Source: Alcaligenaceae bacterium
GTDB lineage: Bacteria > Pseudomonadota > Gammaproteobacteria > Burkholderiales > Burkholderiaceae_B
Length of the DNA stretch: 64,000 nucleotides
Assembly (NCBI GenBank): GCA_013416485.1
Contig: JACCEO010000001.1
Span: 328,892-392,891 of the forward strand
Reading direction: 5' to 3'
Positions 39,302-46,923 of this stretch are shown here, piece by piece (positions within the stretch are counted from its first letter, which is position 1; the number at the start of each line of letters is the position of its first letter). The notes beneath the pieces were generated by a model. It searched no databases and had not been told where the DNA came from. It saw nothing but the letters and a program-made list of their open reading frames with translations. The position numbers and the translations under genes are program-made.

Positions 39302-40462
39302 ATGCCTGAATTTACTCATCACGACCTTCGCTTGTTAAACCCTTCGTTTAACTCACCGCTTGTGGACACTCTAGAAGAGCTGAGCTATTTGCGACGTTTG
39401 GCTATGGGCGGCACTACTCCGGCACCAATTTTTTTCCAATTAAAAGAAATTTTTCATATTCTGGAAAGCCTTGGGTCAGCTCGCATAGAAGGAAATCACA
39501 CCACGCTGTCCGACTATGTTGAGCATAAAATTCGCGCAGACGGAGATGGGGAGATTGATCAGCTCAAAGAGATTGCGAATATTGAAGCTGCAATGGACTA
39601 TGTTGAAGAGACGGTCAAGCCAGGAGAGCTACTAACGGAACACTTCATTCGTGAGCTTCACGCGCTCACTGTTAAGGATTTAGATCGAGAGGGCGACCGT
39701 AACCCCGGGGCATACCGTACCACTCAAGTGTTAATTGCTCAATCTAAGCACTTGCCACCAGAAGCTTTCAATGTTGGCCAGTATATGCAAGAGCTTGTCA
39801 GGTTTGTGAACCAAGAAGATCCACGAAAATACGACTTGATGAAAGTTGCATTGGCCCACCATCGCTTTGGTTGGATACACCCGTTTAGCAATGGTAATGG
39901 ACGGGTTGTGCGGTTATTGACCTATGCATTAATGATCAAGTACGGGTTTAATGTTCAGGCTGGAGGTAGGCTTCTAAACCCAACTGCAGTGTTTTGCAAT
40001 GATCGTGATAAATACTATGAAATGCTTGGCGTTGCTGACACAGGAACTGACGATGGATTGGAACGATGGTGCGCCTATGTTTTAACCGGGGTTCTGGTTG
40101 AGCTAAAGAAGGTTGACCAACTAACTGATTTTTCCTATTTACTCCCAAAAATTCTTGTTCCAGCGATCCATTATTCTGTGGAGCGAAAGCTGATAACCAG
40201 CCTTGAGGAGCAGGTATTGATGTTGGCATTGAGGGCACCAGGTGGTGCGGTGAAGTCGGGTGATTTAGCGGAAGCAATGCCCGACTTGTCGGTTTCCCAG
40301 CGAACGCGAAGAATTGCGAAGCTCGTGGAGGCCCGTATGTTAGTTCCCACAGGTCCAAAATCGCGTATCTACACTGCGGGGTTTGCCAATAGCTATCTTG
40401 TCAGGGGAATAATGCGCCTTCTGACTGACGAAGGTTTTATTTCGAATAAGCTAATTGGTTAA
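39302..40462 (+). CDS. fic: Fic-domain AMP transferase with N-terminal autoinhibitory motif
   Basis: Fic enzymes usually transfer AMP from ATP to a target-protein hydroxyl. The 386-residue protein has the active-site loop [14 protein letters not shown] near residue 200 (catalytic His, anion-binding GNGR) and, upstream near residue 63, SARIEGN. The latter matches the inhibitory [ST]xxxE[GN] helix in which a Glu blocks ATP gamma-phosphate binding, so the protein is self-inhibited (class II type). The C-terminal ~90 residues look like a winged helix ([20 protein letters not shown]). The ATG at 39302 is preferred to an in-frame TTG at 39281. It is the last islet gene before attR; function could be regulatory or defensive. 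Confidence 0.9.
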   Translation: MPEFTHHDLRLLNPSFNSPLVDTLEELSYLRRLAMGGTTPAPIFFQLKEIFHILESLGSARIEGNHTTLSDYVEHKIRADGDGEIDQLKEIANIEAAMDYVEETVKPGELLTEHFIRELHALTVKDLDREGDRNPGAYRTTQVLIAQSKHLPPEAFNVGQYMQELVRFVNQEDPRKYDLMKVALAHHRFGWIHPFSNGNGRVVRLLTYALMIKYGFNVQAGGRLLNPTAVFCNDRDKYYEMLGVADTGTDDGLERWCAYVLTGVLVELKKVDQLTDFSYLLPKILVPAIHYSVERKLITSLEEQVLMLALRAPGGAVKSGDLAEAMPDLSVSQRTRRIAKLVEARMLVPTGPKSRIYTAGFANSYLVRGIMRLLTDEGFISNKLIG

Positions 40463-40526
40463 GGCTGAGCAATACAAACCCTCCAGAAGGGATGGCACCT
40501 TTAGTGATGGCCAGCACTCGAGTCCA

Positions 40527-40545
40527 GGGGGTACATTTGGGGGTA
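40527..40545 (+). promoter_or_regulatory. Possible integrase arm-type sites, right end
   Basis: GGGGGTACAT (40527-40536) and GGGGGTA (40539-40545) in tandem, matching in inverse orientation the sequence next to the integrase start. Confidence 0.4.
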
Positions 40546-40607
40546 TATTTTTATTGTAAAAATTCTATAGCTAGTATTTATGCGGCTTATAGGCAGCAGT
40601 TAGGCGT

Positions 40608-40622
40608 CTGCAGGAGACGCCA
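40608..40622 (+). repeat. attR core direct repeat
   Basis: CTGCAGGAGACGCCA, identical to the tRNA-Arg 3' end. Here it forms part of a perfect inverted repeat GGCGTCT-GCAGG-AGACGCC (40603-40621), so the element-side bases mirror the tRNA acceptor strand. Confidence 0.87.
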
Positions 40623-40636
40623 TTGCACAGTCAAGA

Positions 40637-41692
40637 TTAAATAGGTTGGGCTCGCGGGGCACAAGCCGGTAGTTTGGTTCCATTGACTCCCGTCACAAAC
40701 GCATTTCTGGCTTGGTTGTGTGGGTGATCAGGCGCTTCGCTTATCGATAGCACGGGCGAAACACACGCATCTTTGGGGTCAAATATTTCAGCCCATTCAG
40801 CTCGGCTACGGGTTAAGAACTGTGTGGAAAATACTTGACGTAAGGCGTCCCAATGGGTTTGGTCGTGTCGATCAGGCAGGGTCTGTGGATCCAGTTCCAA
40901 GCCAATTAGTAGCTCATCATAAAATTGCTGTTCGATGGCACCCACAGCCATGAAACCGCCGCAGCGAGTTTGGTACACGCTGTACCAGGGCGATCCCCCG
41001 TCCAGCATATTGCTACCGCGCTTATCTACCCACTGACCAATGCCAAGGCGTTCATAGGCCAGCCCCATTTGGCGTGCTGCGCCGTCTATCATGGCGATAT
41101 CAAGCACGGACCCTTGCCCGGTGGCACGTGCTTTTAGTAATCCGCCCAATATGCCGATCAACATAAATGCACCGCCTCCGCCGTAGTCGCCCACCAGATT
41201 AAGGGGAATAGTGGGGGGGCCGTCTTTGGGGCCTATGGCATGTAGCGCACCGGATAGTGCAATGTAGTTGATATCGTGACCAGCCCTAAGTGCTAAGGGG
41301 CCTTCTTGTCCCCAGCCAGTGACGCGTGCGTAGACTAGTGCAGGATGAACTTTTGCACACTGTGCGGGGGATAATCCCAGACGCTCCATGACTCCTGGGC
41401 GCATGCCTTCAATTAAGACATCGTGCTCTTGCACAAGTTTTAGCGCCAGTTCACGGTCAGCCTGACTTTTTAAATCTAAAAATACATCATGACGGCCGCG
41501 TTCGCTCATGGCGTCAGCAGGTTTGCTAGACTGGTTTGTATCCTGTGCGACAGGAGGGCGACAGATTCGGGTTACTGTGGCTCCTAGGTCAACTAATAAG
41601 CTCACGCCCCAAGGTACAGGTCCAATGGCCGAGAACTCGAGTATTTTGACGCCGCTCAGTAAGTCGGAACCGTTAAATGCAGTGTTGGCCAT
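40637..41692 (-). CDS. Alpha-methylacyl-CoA racemase-like CaiB/BaiF family III protein, short C-terminus
   Basis: A 351-residue member of the family III CoA-transferase fold. RAGHDINYIALSG (His and Asp), LVGDYGGGGAFM (Asp) and GAIEQQFYDELL (Glu) match the catalytic residues of alpha-methylacyl-CoA racemases rather than CoA-transferases. It would epimerise a 2-methylacyl-CoA. The protein ends LPACAPRAQPI where relatives continue past an APRFS-type segment for some 15-30 residues, and its stop lies 15 bases from attR, so the original C-terminus may have been lost. It starts on the stop of the upstream CoA-transferase (TAATG). Confidence 0.82.
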   Translation of the reverse strand: MANTAFNGSDLLSGVKILEFSAIGPVPWGVSLLVDLGATVTRICRPPVAQDTNQSSKPADAMSERGRHDVFLDLKSQADRELALKLVQEHDVLIEGMRPGVMERLGLSPAQCAKVHPALVYARVTGWGQEGPLALRAGHDINYIALSGALHAIGPKDGPPTIPLNLVGDYGGGGAFMLIGILGGLLKARATGQGSVLDIAMIDGAARQMGLAYERLGIGQWVDKRGSNMLDGGSPWYSVYQTRCGGFMAVGAIEQQFYDELLIGLELDPQTLPDRHDQTHWDALRQVFSTQFLTRSRAEWAEIFDPKDACVSPVLSISEAPDHPHNQARNAFVTGVNGTKLPACAPRAQPI

Positions 41693-42894
41693 TAGATGAT
41701 TCCTTCATCTTTTAAATGTTGGTATTCGTCTTCGCTGAACCCCATTTGCTCAAGGTAAACAACATCATTGTGTTGCCCTATGCTGGGTGCTGCTTGTACG
41801 TTAGGGGTAGGTATATTGCTAAAGCGTGGAACCACACCTTGCATTTTGATTGGGCCTAAGGTTGGGTGTTCAACCGAGATAATGTTTTCCCGTGCCTGGT
41901 ACTGTGGGTGGTTGACGATGTCTTCTATGGTCATGACTTTTGAATAAGGCACGCCTGCATCATCCAGTGCGTCGGTCAATGCATCTATGGGGGTACTGAT
42001 AACCCATTGGGCAACAATGGCATTTAACTCGTCAATTCGGGCCCAGCGATTAGAGTGACCTTGCAAGTCCGGGTCGTCCAGTAAGTCTGGGCGGTTCATC
42101 GCAGTACATAAGCGTTTGAAGATGGCGTCGCCTGAACAGGTCAAGACGATATAGCCGCCATCTTGCGTTTCAAAGTTATTGCCGGGGGCTGCGCCAAAAT
42201 GCACGTTGCCCGTGCGTGCGCGTATGGTGCCCAGCTGATCGTATGCAGTGGTCATGGCTTCACTGACTCGAAACATGGACTCATATAAGGCCAGATCAAT
42301 GTGCTGGCCTTTGCCACCATTCACGTCACGGTGGTACAGGGCGGTCATGACGGAAAATGCCCCTAATATGGCGGTTGTGTAATCTGCCAAAGAAATACCT
42401 ATGCGTACAGGTGGGCGGTCTGGAAAGCCCGTTATACCCATAATGCCGCTAAATGCCAGCCCCATTCTGTCATAGCCAGCCCGATTCGATAGCGGACCCG
42501 TTTGACCAAAGCCAGACACGCTAAGCATGACTAAGCGAGGGTTGATTTTGGTCAATGATTCGTAATCTATACCCCATTTTTCCAAGGTGCCGGGACGAAA
42601 GTTCTCCAGTACCACATCGGCGTCTTGCACTAGACGTTTTAATACCTCTTGGCCTTGAGGGGTACGCAAGTTAAGCGTGATGGACTTTTTGTTGCGTGCA
42701 TCTACGTTCCACCACAGGCTTTCGTTACCGACCTTAGGGTCTAGGTCTCTAAGCGTATCTCCTACTTTGGGTTGTTCTACCTTGATGACATAGGCACCGA
42801 AGTCAGCCATAAGAGTGCCAGCTACCGGTGCGGCAACCATAGTGCCTATGTCAATAACTCGTAATTTGCCCAACATAGTTTGTTCTATAGACAT
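41692..42894 (-). CDS. CaiB/BaiF family III CoA-transferase
   Basis: Moves CoA between carboxylic acids. The protein is 400 residues from the ATG at 42894 (MSIEQTMLGKLRVIDIGTMV), which has AAGG eight bases upstream; the frame runs on to 43017 inside the upstream crotonase and is not used. Marks: GTMVAAPVAGTLMADFGAYV near residue 17, VLENFRPGTLEKWG near 100, and the catalytic Asp in NRAGYDRMGLAFSGIMG near 150. It is third in a four-gene minus-strand operon (crotonase, crotonase, this, racemase-like). The acid pair it acts on is unknown. Confidence 0.88.
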   Translation of the reverse strand: MSIEQTMLGKLRVIDIGTMVAAPVAGTLMADFGAYVIKVEQPKVGDTLRDLDPKVGNESLWWNVDARNKKSITLNLRTPQGQEVLKRLVQDADVVLENFRPGTLEKWGIDYESLTKINPRLVMLSVSGFGQTGPLSNRAGYDRMGLAFSGIMGITGFPDRPPVRIGISLADYTTAILGAFSVMTALYHRDVNGGKGQHIDLALYESMFRVSEAMTTAYDQLGTIRARTGNVHFGAAPGNNFETQDGGYIVLTCSGDAIFKRLCTAMNRPDLLDDPDLQGHSNRWARIDELNAIVAQWVISTPIDALTDALDDAGVPYSKVMTIEDIVNHPQYQARENIISVEHPTLGPIKMQGVVPRFSNIPTPNVQAAPSIGQHNDVVYLEQMGFSEDEYQHLKDEGII

Positions 42895-42925
42895 GCGATG
42901 ACCTTTTTGTGTAAGGCGCGTTACG

Positions 42926-43666
42926 CTACTTGTTGTGGAAAGTCGGTTTGCGTTTTTCTTTGAAGGCAGACACACCTTCTTGAAAGTCGGCGCTGTTCTC
43001 GATGTCGACCAAATCAATGCGTGTGCGTATATACGACTCGGCAGGGCTTTCCGGTATCAACATCGTGATGTGCTTTTTCAAGGTGTGCAGAACTTTAGGG
43101 GCTAGCTCTGCCATAGAGGCTGCTATTTCCAGCGCTTTCGTTACATGCTGGCCATCAGGAACTACACGGTTCACTAAGCCCATTTCGTAGGCTCGTTGTG
43201 CGCTAACAGGCTGCCCCCACAAGATGATTTCCATTGCTGCCTTATGAGGGATGCGTCCAGCCAGGCCGGCGATCATGCCTTGTGTTAAGCCCAGTTTTCC
43301 TTCGGGATAGCTAAACCGTGTGTTTTCAGCAGCGACGGCCAGATCACTCATCATGGTGATGACCAAGCCGCCGCCTATACACCAGCCACTTACCGCTGCA
43401 ATTATTGGTTTAAGGGTAGTAATACCAAAGCCTGGTAAACAGCGCCATAATTCTGGCATGTCATTGATATCTGCTCCAGCCGAAAAGGCCTCTGTGCCGG
43501 CACCGGTAATTACTGCAACGCGCTGTGACTCGGACTCATCAAACGCTTTAAAAGCATCTTGTAAGTCAATTGCTGTTTGGGCACTTAGTGCGTTGCGCTT
43601 GCTTGGGCGGTTGATGGTGAACAGCGTGACCCCATTTTCAAAATTCTCAACGGTAATGGTTTGCAT
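42926..43666 (-). CDS. Enoyl-CoA hydratase/isomerase (crotonase family)
   Basis: A 246-residue crotonase with both hydratase glutamates (YPEGKLG near residue 118 and KAAMEIILWGQ near 138), and FSAGADINDMPE and VSGWCIGGGLV as oxyanion-hole segments. It is closely similar in layout to the next gene upstream (43678-44433), for example VSGWCIGGG shared exactly, so the two look like a tandem duplication. It lies 11 bases downstream of that paralogue and 31 upstream of the CoA-transferase. Confidence 0.88.
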   Translation of the reverse strand: MQTITVENFENGVTLFTINRPSKRNALSAQTAIDLQDAFKAFDESESQRVAVITGAGTEAFSAGADINDMPELWRCLPGFGITTLKPIIAAVSGWCIGGGLVITMMSDLAVAAENTRFSYPEGKLGLTQGMIAGLAGRIPHKAAMEIILWGQPVSAQRAYEMGLVNRVVPDGQHVTKALEIAASMAELAPKVLHTLKKHITMLIPESPAESYIRTRIDLVDIENSADFQEGVSAFKEKRKPTFHNK

Positions 43667-43677
43667 GTGTTTTTCCC

Positions 43678-44433
43678 TTATTTGCCCAGGTACACAGGGG
43701 CGCGTTTTTCACGGAAGGCGGCGAAACCTTCTTTCATATCGTGACTAGCCTCCAGTTTGCGTAGATCAAACAGAGTTCTAGCCATTGTTTCAGAGGGGCC
43801 ACGGTTGACCACTTCGTCGTAGATAAAGCGCTTGAGTGTGCGGTGAACTAATGGGGCCATAGTGGTTAGTTCTTCTGCCATAGCAATGGCTGTTTTGAGC
43901 TGATCACCTACGGGAACCACATCGGTGACGAATCCCAGTTGATGCGCTCGTTGAGCGTCCAGTATGCGGCAAAGCAGTATCACTTCCATCGCGACATGAT
44001 GGGGTAAGCGTGCGGCCAGACCAGCAATGAGCCCACCCGTAAAGCCCACCTTGGCTTCAGGGTAGTAGAACTTGGCAGATGTCGACGCGACAATCATATC
44101 CGCCATCATGGCCATGACTAAAGCACCACCAATACACCAGCCGCTAACAGCCGCAATGACGGGTTTGTCTGTTTGGGCACCCACATTAAGTACACCGCGC
44201 CATAGTTCAGTTGGGAAGTCATGTAAATCGGCGCCAGCGGAAAAGGCATCGTCGCCTGCACCCGTTAGAACAGCGACCATACGTGTGTCGTCTTGGTCAA
44301 ACTCAATGAATGCTTGTTGTAGTTCCAAGGCGAGGGTGTGGTTTAGGGCGTTTCTTTTTTCTGGGCGATTCATCGTGATGACAGTGACGCCAGAGGGTTG
44401 ATTGTCAACGAGGACGTGATGGTATTTGGACAT
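43678..44433 (-). CDS. Enoyl-CoA hydratase/isomerase (crotonase family), operon leader
   Basis: A 251-residue crotonase, first in the four-gene operon, with a GGAGAC ribosome site. Glutamates are kept in YPEAKVG (near residue 121) and HVAMEVILLCR (near 141); FSAGADLHDFP and VSGWCIGGALVMAMMAD are oxyanion-hole segments. Its N-terminus MSKYHHVLVDNQ closely matches that of the gene beginning at 63961 (MSKYETILVDNHD), so these are probably paralogues in the same pathway. Acyl specificity is unknown. Confidence 0.88.
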   Translation of the reverse strand: MSKYHHVLVDNQPSGVTVITMNRPEKRNALNHTLALELQQAFIEFDQDDTRMVAVLTGAGDDAFSAGADLHDFPTELWRGVLNVGAQTDKPVIAAVSGWCIGGALVMAMMADMIVASTSAKFYYPEAKVGFTGGLIAGLAARLPHHVAMEVILLCRILDAQRAHQLGFVTDVVPVGDQLKTAIAMAEELTTMAPLVHRTLKRFIYDEVVNRGPSETMARTLFDLRKLEASHDMKEGFAAFREKRAPVYLGK

Positions 44434-44596
44434 GTTGTCTCCTGTGTTTGTGGTCTATATTTTTAAAAATAATAGCATATAGACCGTCGTTCTATATAAT
44501 AGAAATTTATATTGACAGCGGCATCGCGACGTTCTATTATTTTCCGAAAAACCAAAGAACGTAGTTCCTTTATTTAGAACGCTCAGGAGACACAAT
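44434..44596. promoter_or_regulatory. Divergent promoter pair with GTTCTA operators
   Basis: A plus-strand promoter TTGACA (44512-44517), 17 bases, TATTAT (44535-44540) faces a minus-strand promoter CTGTCA (44518-44513), 16 bases, TATAGA (44496-44491); the -35 boxes overlap. CGTCGTTCTA (44485-44494) covers the minus -10 and CGACGTTCTA (44527-44536) covers the plus -10. Further half-sites AGAACG (44556-44561) and TAGAAC (44575-44580) lie downstream. The arrangement predicts repression of both directions by one protein, the IclR regulator at 48923 being the nearest candidate. Confidence 0.6.
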
Positions 44597-45583
44597 ATGA
44601 AACGCAGCACATTTAGTACCGTAGTCAAAGGGGCACTAAGCGCTATTGCTTTGTGCAGTACGCTAGGTTTTACCGCGCATGCCGCGTATCCAGAAAAAGC
44701 AATTGAACTTGTTGTTCCTTTCCCACCCGGAGGTACCGCAGATAGCAGTGCACGTGCTTTAGCAAAAGACATGGGTGAACTTCTTGGTCAACCTATCGTT
44801 GTCGTTAACCAAGGGGGGGCAGGTACCTTAATTGGTACCAATGCTGTTGCTAGGGCCAAGCCCGATGGCTACACCTTGCTCTGGATGACGATTCCTTTTT
44901 CCATCAATCACACCTTGTATCCAGACCGCTCTTACGACACATTCAAAAGCTTTCAGCCCATTATTGATGTCGTGTCAGTCCCCTTGGTGCTTACGGTCAA
45001 TGTGAAGACGCCGGTTCATAATGTGGATGAATTCATAAAATGGGCAAAAAGCGATAGTGCACCGTTGCGCTTTGGTTCATCAGGTAATGGTGGGTCTACT
45101 CACCTTGCACCCGTGATGCTGGGTAGTATGGCTAATGTGGAGTTCACGCATGTTCCTTACAAAGGCAGTGCTCCTTCCATGCAAGATTTAATGGGTGGGC
45201 AAACCGACTTCATTATGGATACGGCATTTTTAGTGACCCCACAAGCCCAAGAGGGTGGACGCTTACGTATCTTGGCTCAGTCCGGCAGTCAGCGTTCTAG
45301 TTTCTTGCCAGATGTTCCTACATTACAAGAGTCCGGTTTCGATGGCTACGAGGTCACATCGTGGTTCTCTATGGCTGCACCAGCAGGCATTCCTCAAGAA
45401 GCCCTTGCAAAATTGAATCAAGCAGCCAACGATGCGCTAAAAGGCCCTGCGTTAAATCAGTTGTTAACCAGCCAAGGCCTGACCGTTGTAGGCGGAACCG
45501 TGGAAGCCTCAGAGAAACACTTAGCTGCCGAGGTAGAAAAATGGGCAAAAGCCATTAAAGAGTCTGGCGCTACCGCCAACTAG
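44597..45583 (+). CDS. Bug/TctC family periplasmic solute-binding protein
   Basis: A 328-residue exported binding protein. The signal peptide (about 1-30, ending AHAA) is followed by YPEKAIELVVPFPPGGTADS, the classic Bug opening, then NQGGAGTLIGTNAVARAKPDGYT and FTHVPYKGSAPSMQDLMGG. Bug proteins bind carboxylates for tripartite TctABC uptake or signalling. No TctA/TctB genes are in view, so it is an orphan, as is usual in Alcaligenaceae. It has its own strong divergent promoter and a terminator after it. Confidence 0.93.
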   Translation: MKRSTFSTVVKGALSAIALCSTLGFTAHAAYPEKAIELVVPFPPGGTADSSARALAKDMGELLGQPIVVVNQGGAGTLIGTNAVARAKPDGYTLLWMTIPFSINHTLYPDRSYDTFKSFQPIIDVVSVPLVLTVNVKTPVHNVDEFIKWAKSDSAPLRFGSSGNGGSTHLAPVMLGSMANVEFTHVPYKGSAPSMQDLMGGQTDFIMDTAFLVTPQAQEGGRLRILAQSGSQRSSFLPDVPTLQESGFDGYEVTSWFSMAAPAGIPQEALAKLNQAANDALKGPALNQLLTSQGLTVVGGTVEASEKHLAAEVEKWAKAIKESGATAN

Positions 45584-45604
45584 ATCGGCTGTACCTATGC
45601 GGTA

Positions 45605-45632
45605 AAAAGCGCGGCCTAGGGCCGCGTTTTTT
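45605..45632 (+). terminator. Rho-independent terminator after the Bug gene
   Basis: CGCGGCC (45610-45616), three-base loop, GGCCGCG (45620-45626), then six T. The stem lies 26 bases after the stop. Confidence 0.88.
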
Positions 45633-45888
45633 ATGGTGCAGCAATAGTGGGGTGGTTGTTACGTATGTACAGAAACACATCAAAAGATACGCTAGGACAT
45701 GGACCGGTGGCATAAACGCGATTAAGCGATTTAGGTAAAAACGGATAAGTGTGAAAATTTTCCCATTTTCCGATATGATGACGATATTGTTAATTTGAAA
45801 TGCTGTTCTGAATTACAGAACGTGATGTTTCTTTAAAATAAAACGCGAGACCAACGCGTTCTTGATAAACACTTAAAAGGAGTTCCCA
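45633..45888 (+). promoter_or_regulatory. acuI leader with GTTCTG-N5-CAGAAC palindrome
   Basis: After the terminator the spacer is A+T-rich. A perfect palindrome GTTCTG-AATTA-CAGAAC lies at 45805-45821, about 70 bases before the TTG start, and resembles the GTTCTA operators in the neighbouring promoters. TTGTTA (45787-45792) with GAATTA 17 bases on is a weak promoter candidate under it. GAAAATTTTC (45753-45762) is another short palindrome. No gene is seen. Confidence 0.5.
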
Positions 45889-46875
45889 TTGTTCAACGCA
45901 CTTGTCATTGAGAAAGACGAACAGGGTTATCGTTCAGGGGTGCAGTCGGTAGACGAAAGCCGCTTGCCTGAAGGCGACGTCACGGTAAACGTACTGTATT
46001 CAACACTTAACTATAAAGACGCCTTGGCGGTCACCGGGTCCGGACCTGTTGTTCGCTCATTCCCTATGGTGCCGGGCATCGATACTGTAGGCATCGTTGA
46101 GTCCAGTGATTCAGATCGCTTTAAACCCGGTGATACTGTGTTGCTAAATGGCTGGGGTGTGGGTGAAACCCATTGGGGTGGCCTAGCTCAGAAAGCGCGT
46201 TTTTCTTCGAAGTGGCTTATTTCTTTACCTGCCGGTATTACTCCTTTGCAAAGTATGGCAATTGGTACTGCTGGGTACACCGCCATGCTGTGTGTAATGG
46301 CGCTGCAAAAACACGGCGTAACACCCGATCACGGCGAAATCCTGGTAACTGGCGCAGCCGGCGGTGTAGGTAGTGTGGCAATTGGTATTCTGGCCAAACT
46401 GGGCTACACCGTTGTAGGTTCTACCGGACGCCCAGAGCAGGCAGATTATCTTAAGCAACTGGGATGTACTGACGTTATCGATCGCAACACACTAAGCGAA
46501 CCTGGCCGTGCACTGGCTAAAGAAAGGTGGGCTGGCGCTGTGGATACGGTTGGAAGTCATACCTTGGCTAACGTATGTGCTGCGACTAAGTATCGTGGTG
46601 TGGTTACGGCTTGTGGCCTGGCTCAAGGCATGGATTTCCCCGCAACGGTTGCTCCTTTTATTTTGCGTGGCGTAACGCTGGTTGGTATTGACAGTGTGCA
46701 GTGCCCTGTCGCAGACCGTTTGGTGGCGTGGGAACGTTTAGCAAATGACTTTGATCTTTCAAAACTGGATCAAATCAGTACCGATGTCATCGGCTTGGAA
46801 GAAGCCATACAGAAATCCCAGGATCTATTAAGCGGCAAGGTACGTGGGCGTGTTGTGGTTGACGTTAATCGTTAA
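45889..46875 (+). CDS. acuI: Acryloyl-CoA reductase (AcuI/YhdH family MDR oxidoreductase)
   Basis: NADPH-dependent reduction of acryloyl-CoA to propionyl-CoA is the known role of this medium-chain reductase subgroup. The 328-residue protein shows STLNYKDALAVTG near residue 40, PMVPGIDTVGIVESS near 60, the nucleotide loop TGAAGGVGSVAIGILAKLGY near 155, and the C-terminal GKVRGRVVVDV. The start is an uncommon TTG at 45889, six bases after AAGGAG; no ATG fits. It leads a plus-strand unit with a CoA-transferase and an atypical crotonase, a set reminiscent of acrylate or DMSP use (acuI, acuN, acuK). It could equally act on other 2-enoyl-CoAs. Confidence 0.88.
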   Translation: MFNALVIEKDEQGYRSGVQSVDESRLPEGDVTVNVLYSTLNYKDALAVTGSGPVVRSFPMVPGIDTVGIVESSDSDRFKPGDTVLLNGWGVGETHWGGLAQKARFSSKWLISLPAGITPLQSMAIGTAGYTAMLCVMALQKHGVTPDHGEILVTGAAGGVGSVAIGILAKLGYTVVGSTGRPEQADYLKQLGCTDVIDRNTLSEPGRALAKERWAGAVDTVGSHTLANVCAATKYRGVVTACGLAQGMDFPATVAPFILRGVTLVGIDSVQCPVADRLVAWERLANDFDLSKLDQISTDVIGLEEAIQKSQDLLSGKVRGRVVVDVNR

Positions 46876-46923
46876 TAGGGCCTATTCCCATAAGTTGGAA
46901 CTTTATCTGTTTGGAGATCGGAT

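Larger units (their letters stand above)
37082..40622. mobile_element. Small genomic islet at tRNA-Arg(CCT): integrase remnant, two-gene unit, Fic protein
   Basis: The 15 bp CTGCAGGAGACGCCA that ends the tRNA (37082-37096) is repeated exactly at 40608-40622, bounding 3.5 kb. Inside are the N-terminal coding start of a P4-type integrase at the tRNA side, two overlapping minus-strand genes of unknown family, an AT-rich spacer with a long imperfect inverted repeat, and a Fic gene. GGGGGTACAT-type motifs occur near both ends in opposite orientation (37197-37206 and 40527-40536). Bases and codons in the cargo are more A+T-rich than in the flanking core genes. The integrase is truncated, so the islet looks immobile on its own. 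Confidence 0.88.

Noticed and set aside
40560-40660. Frameshift restoring a longer racemase-like C-terminus
   Set aside because: The other frames past 40640 (for example ending NLFNLDCAMASPADA) do not resemble the family's C-terminus, so no simple frameshift explains the short end.
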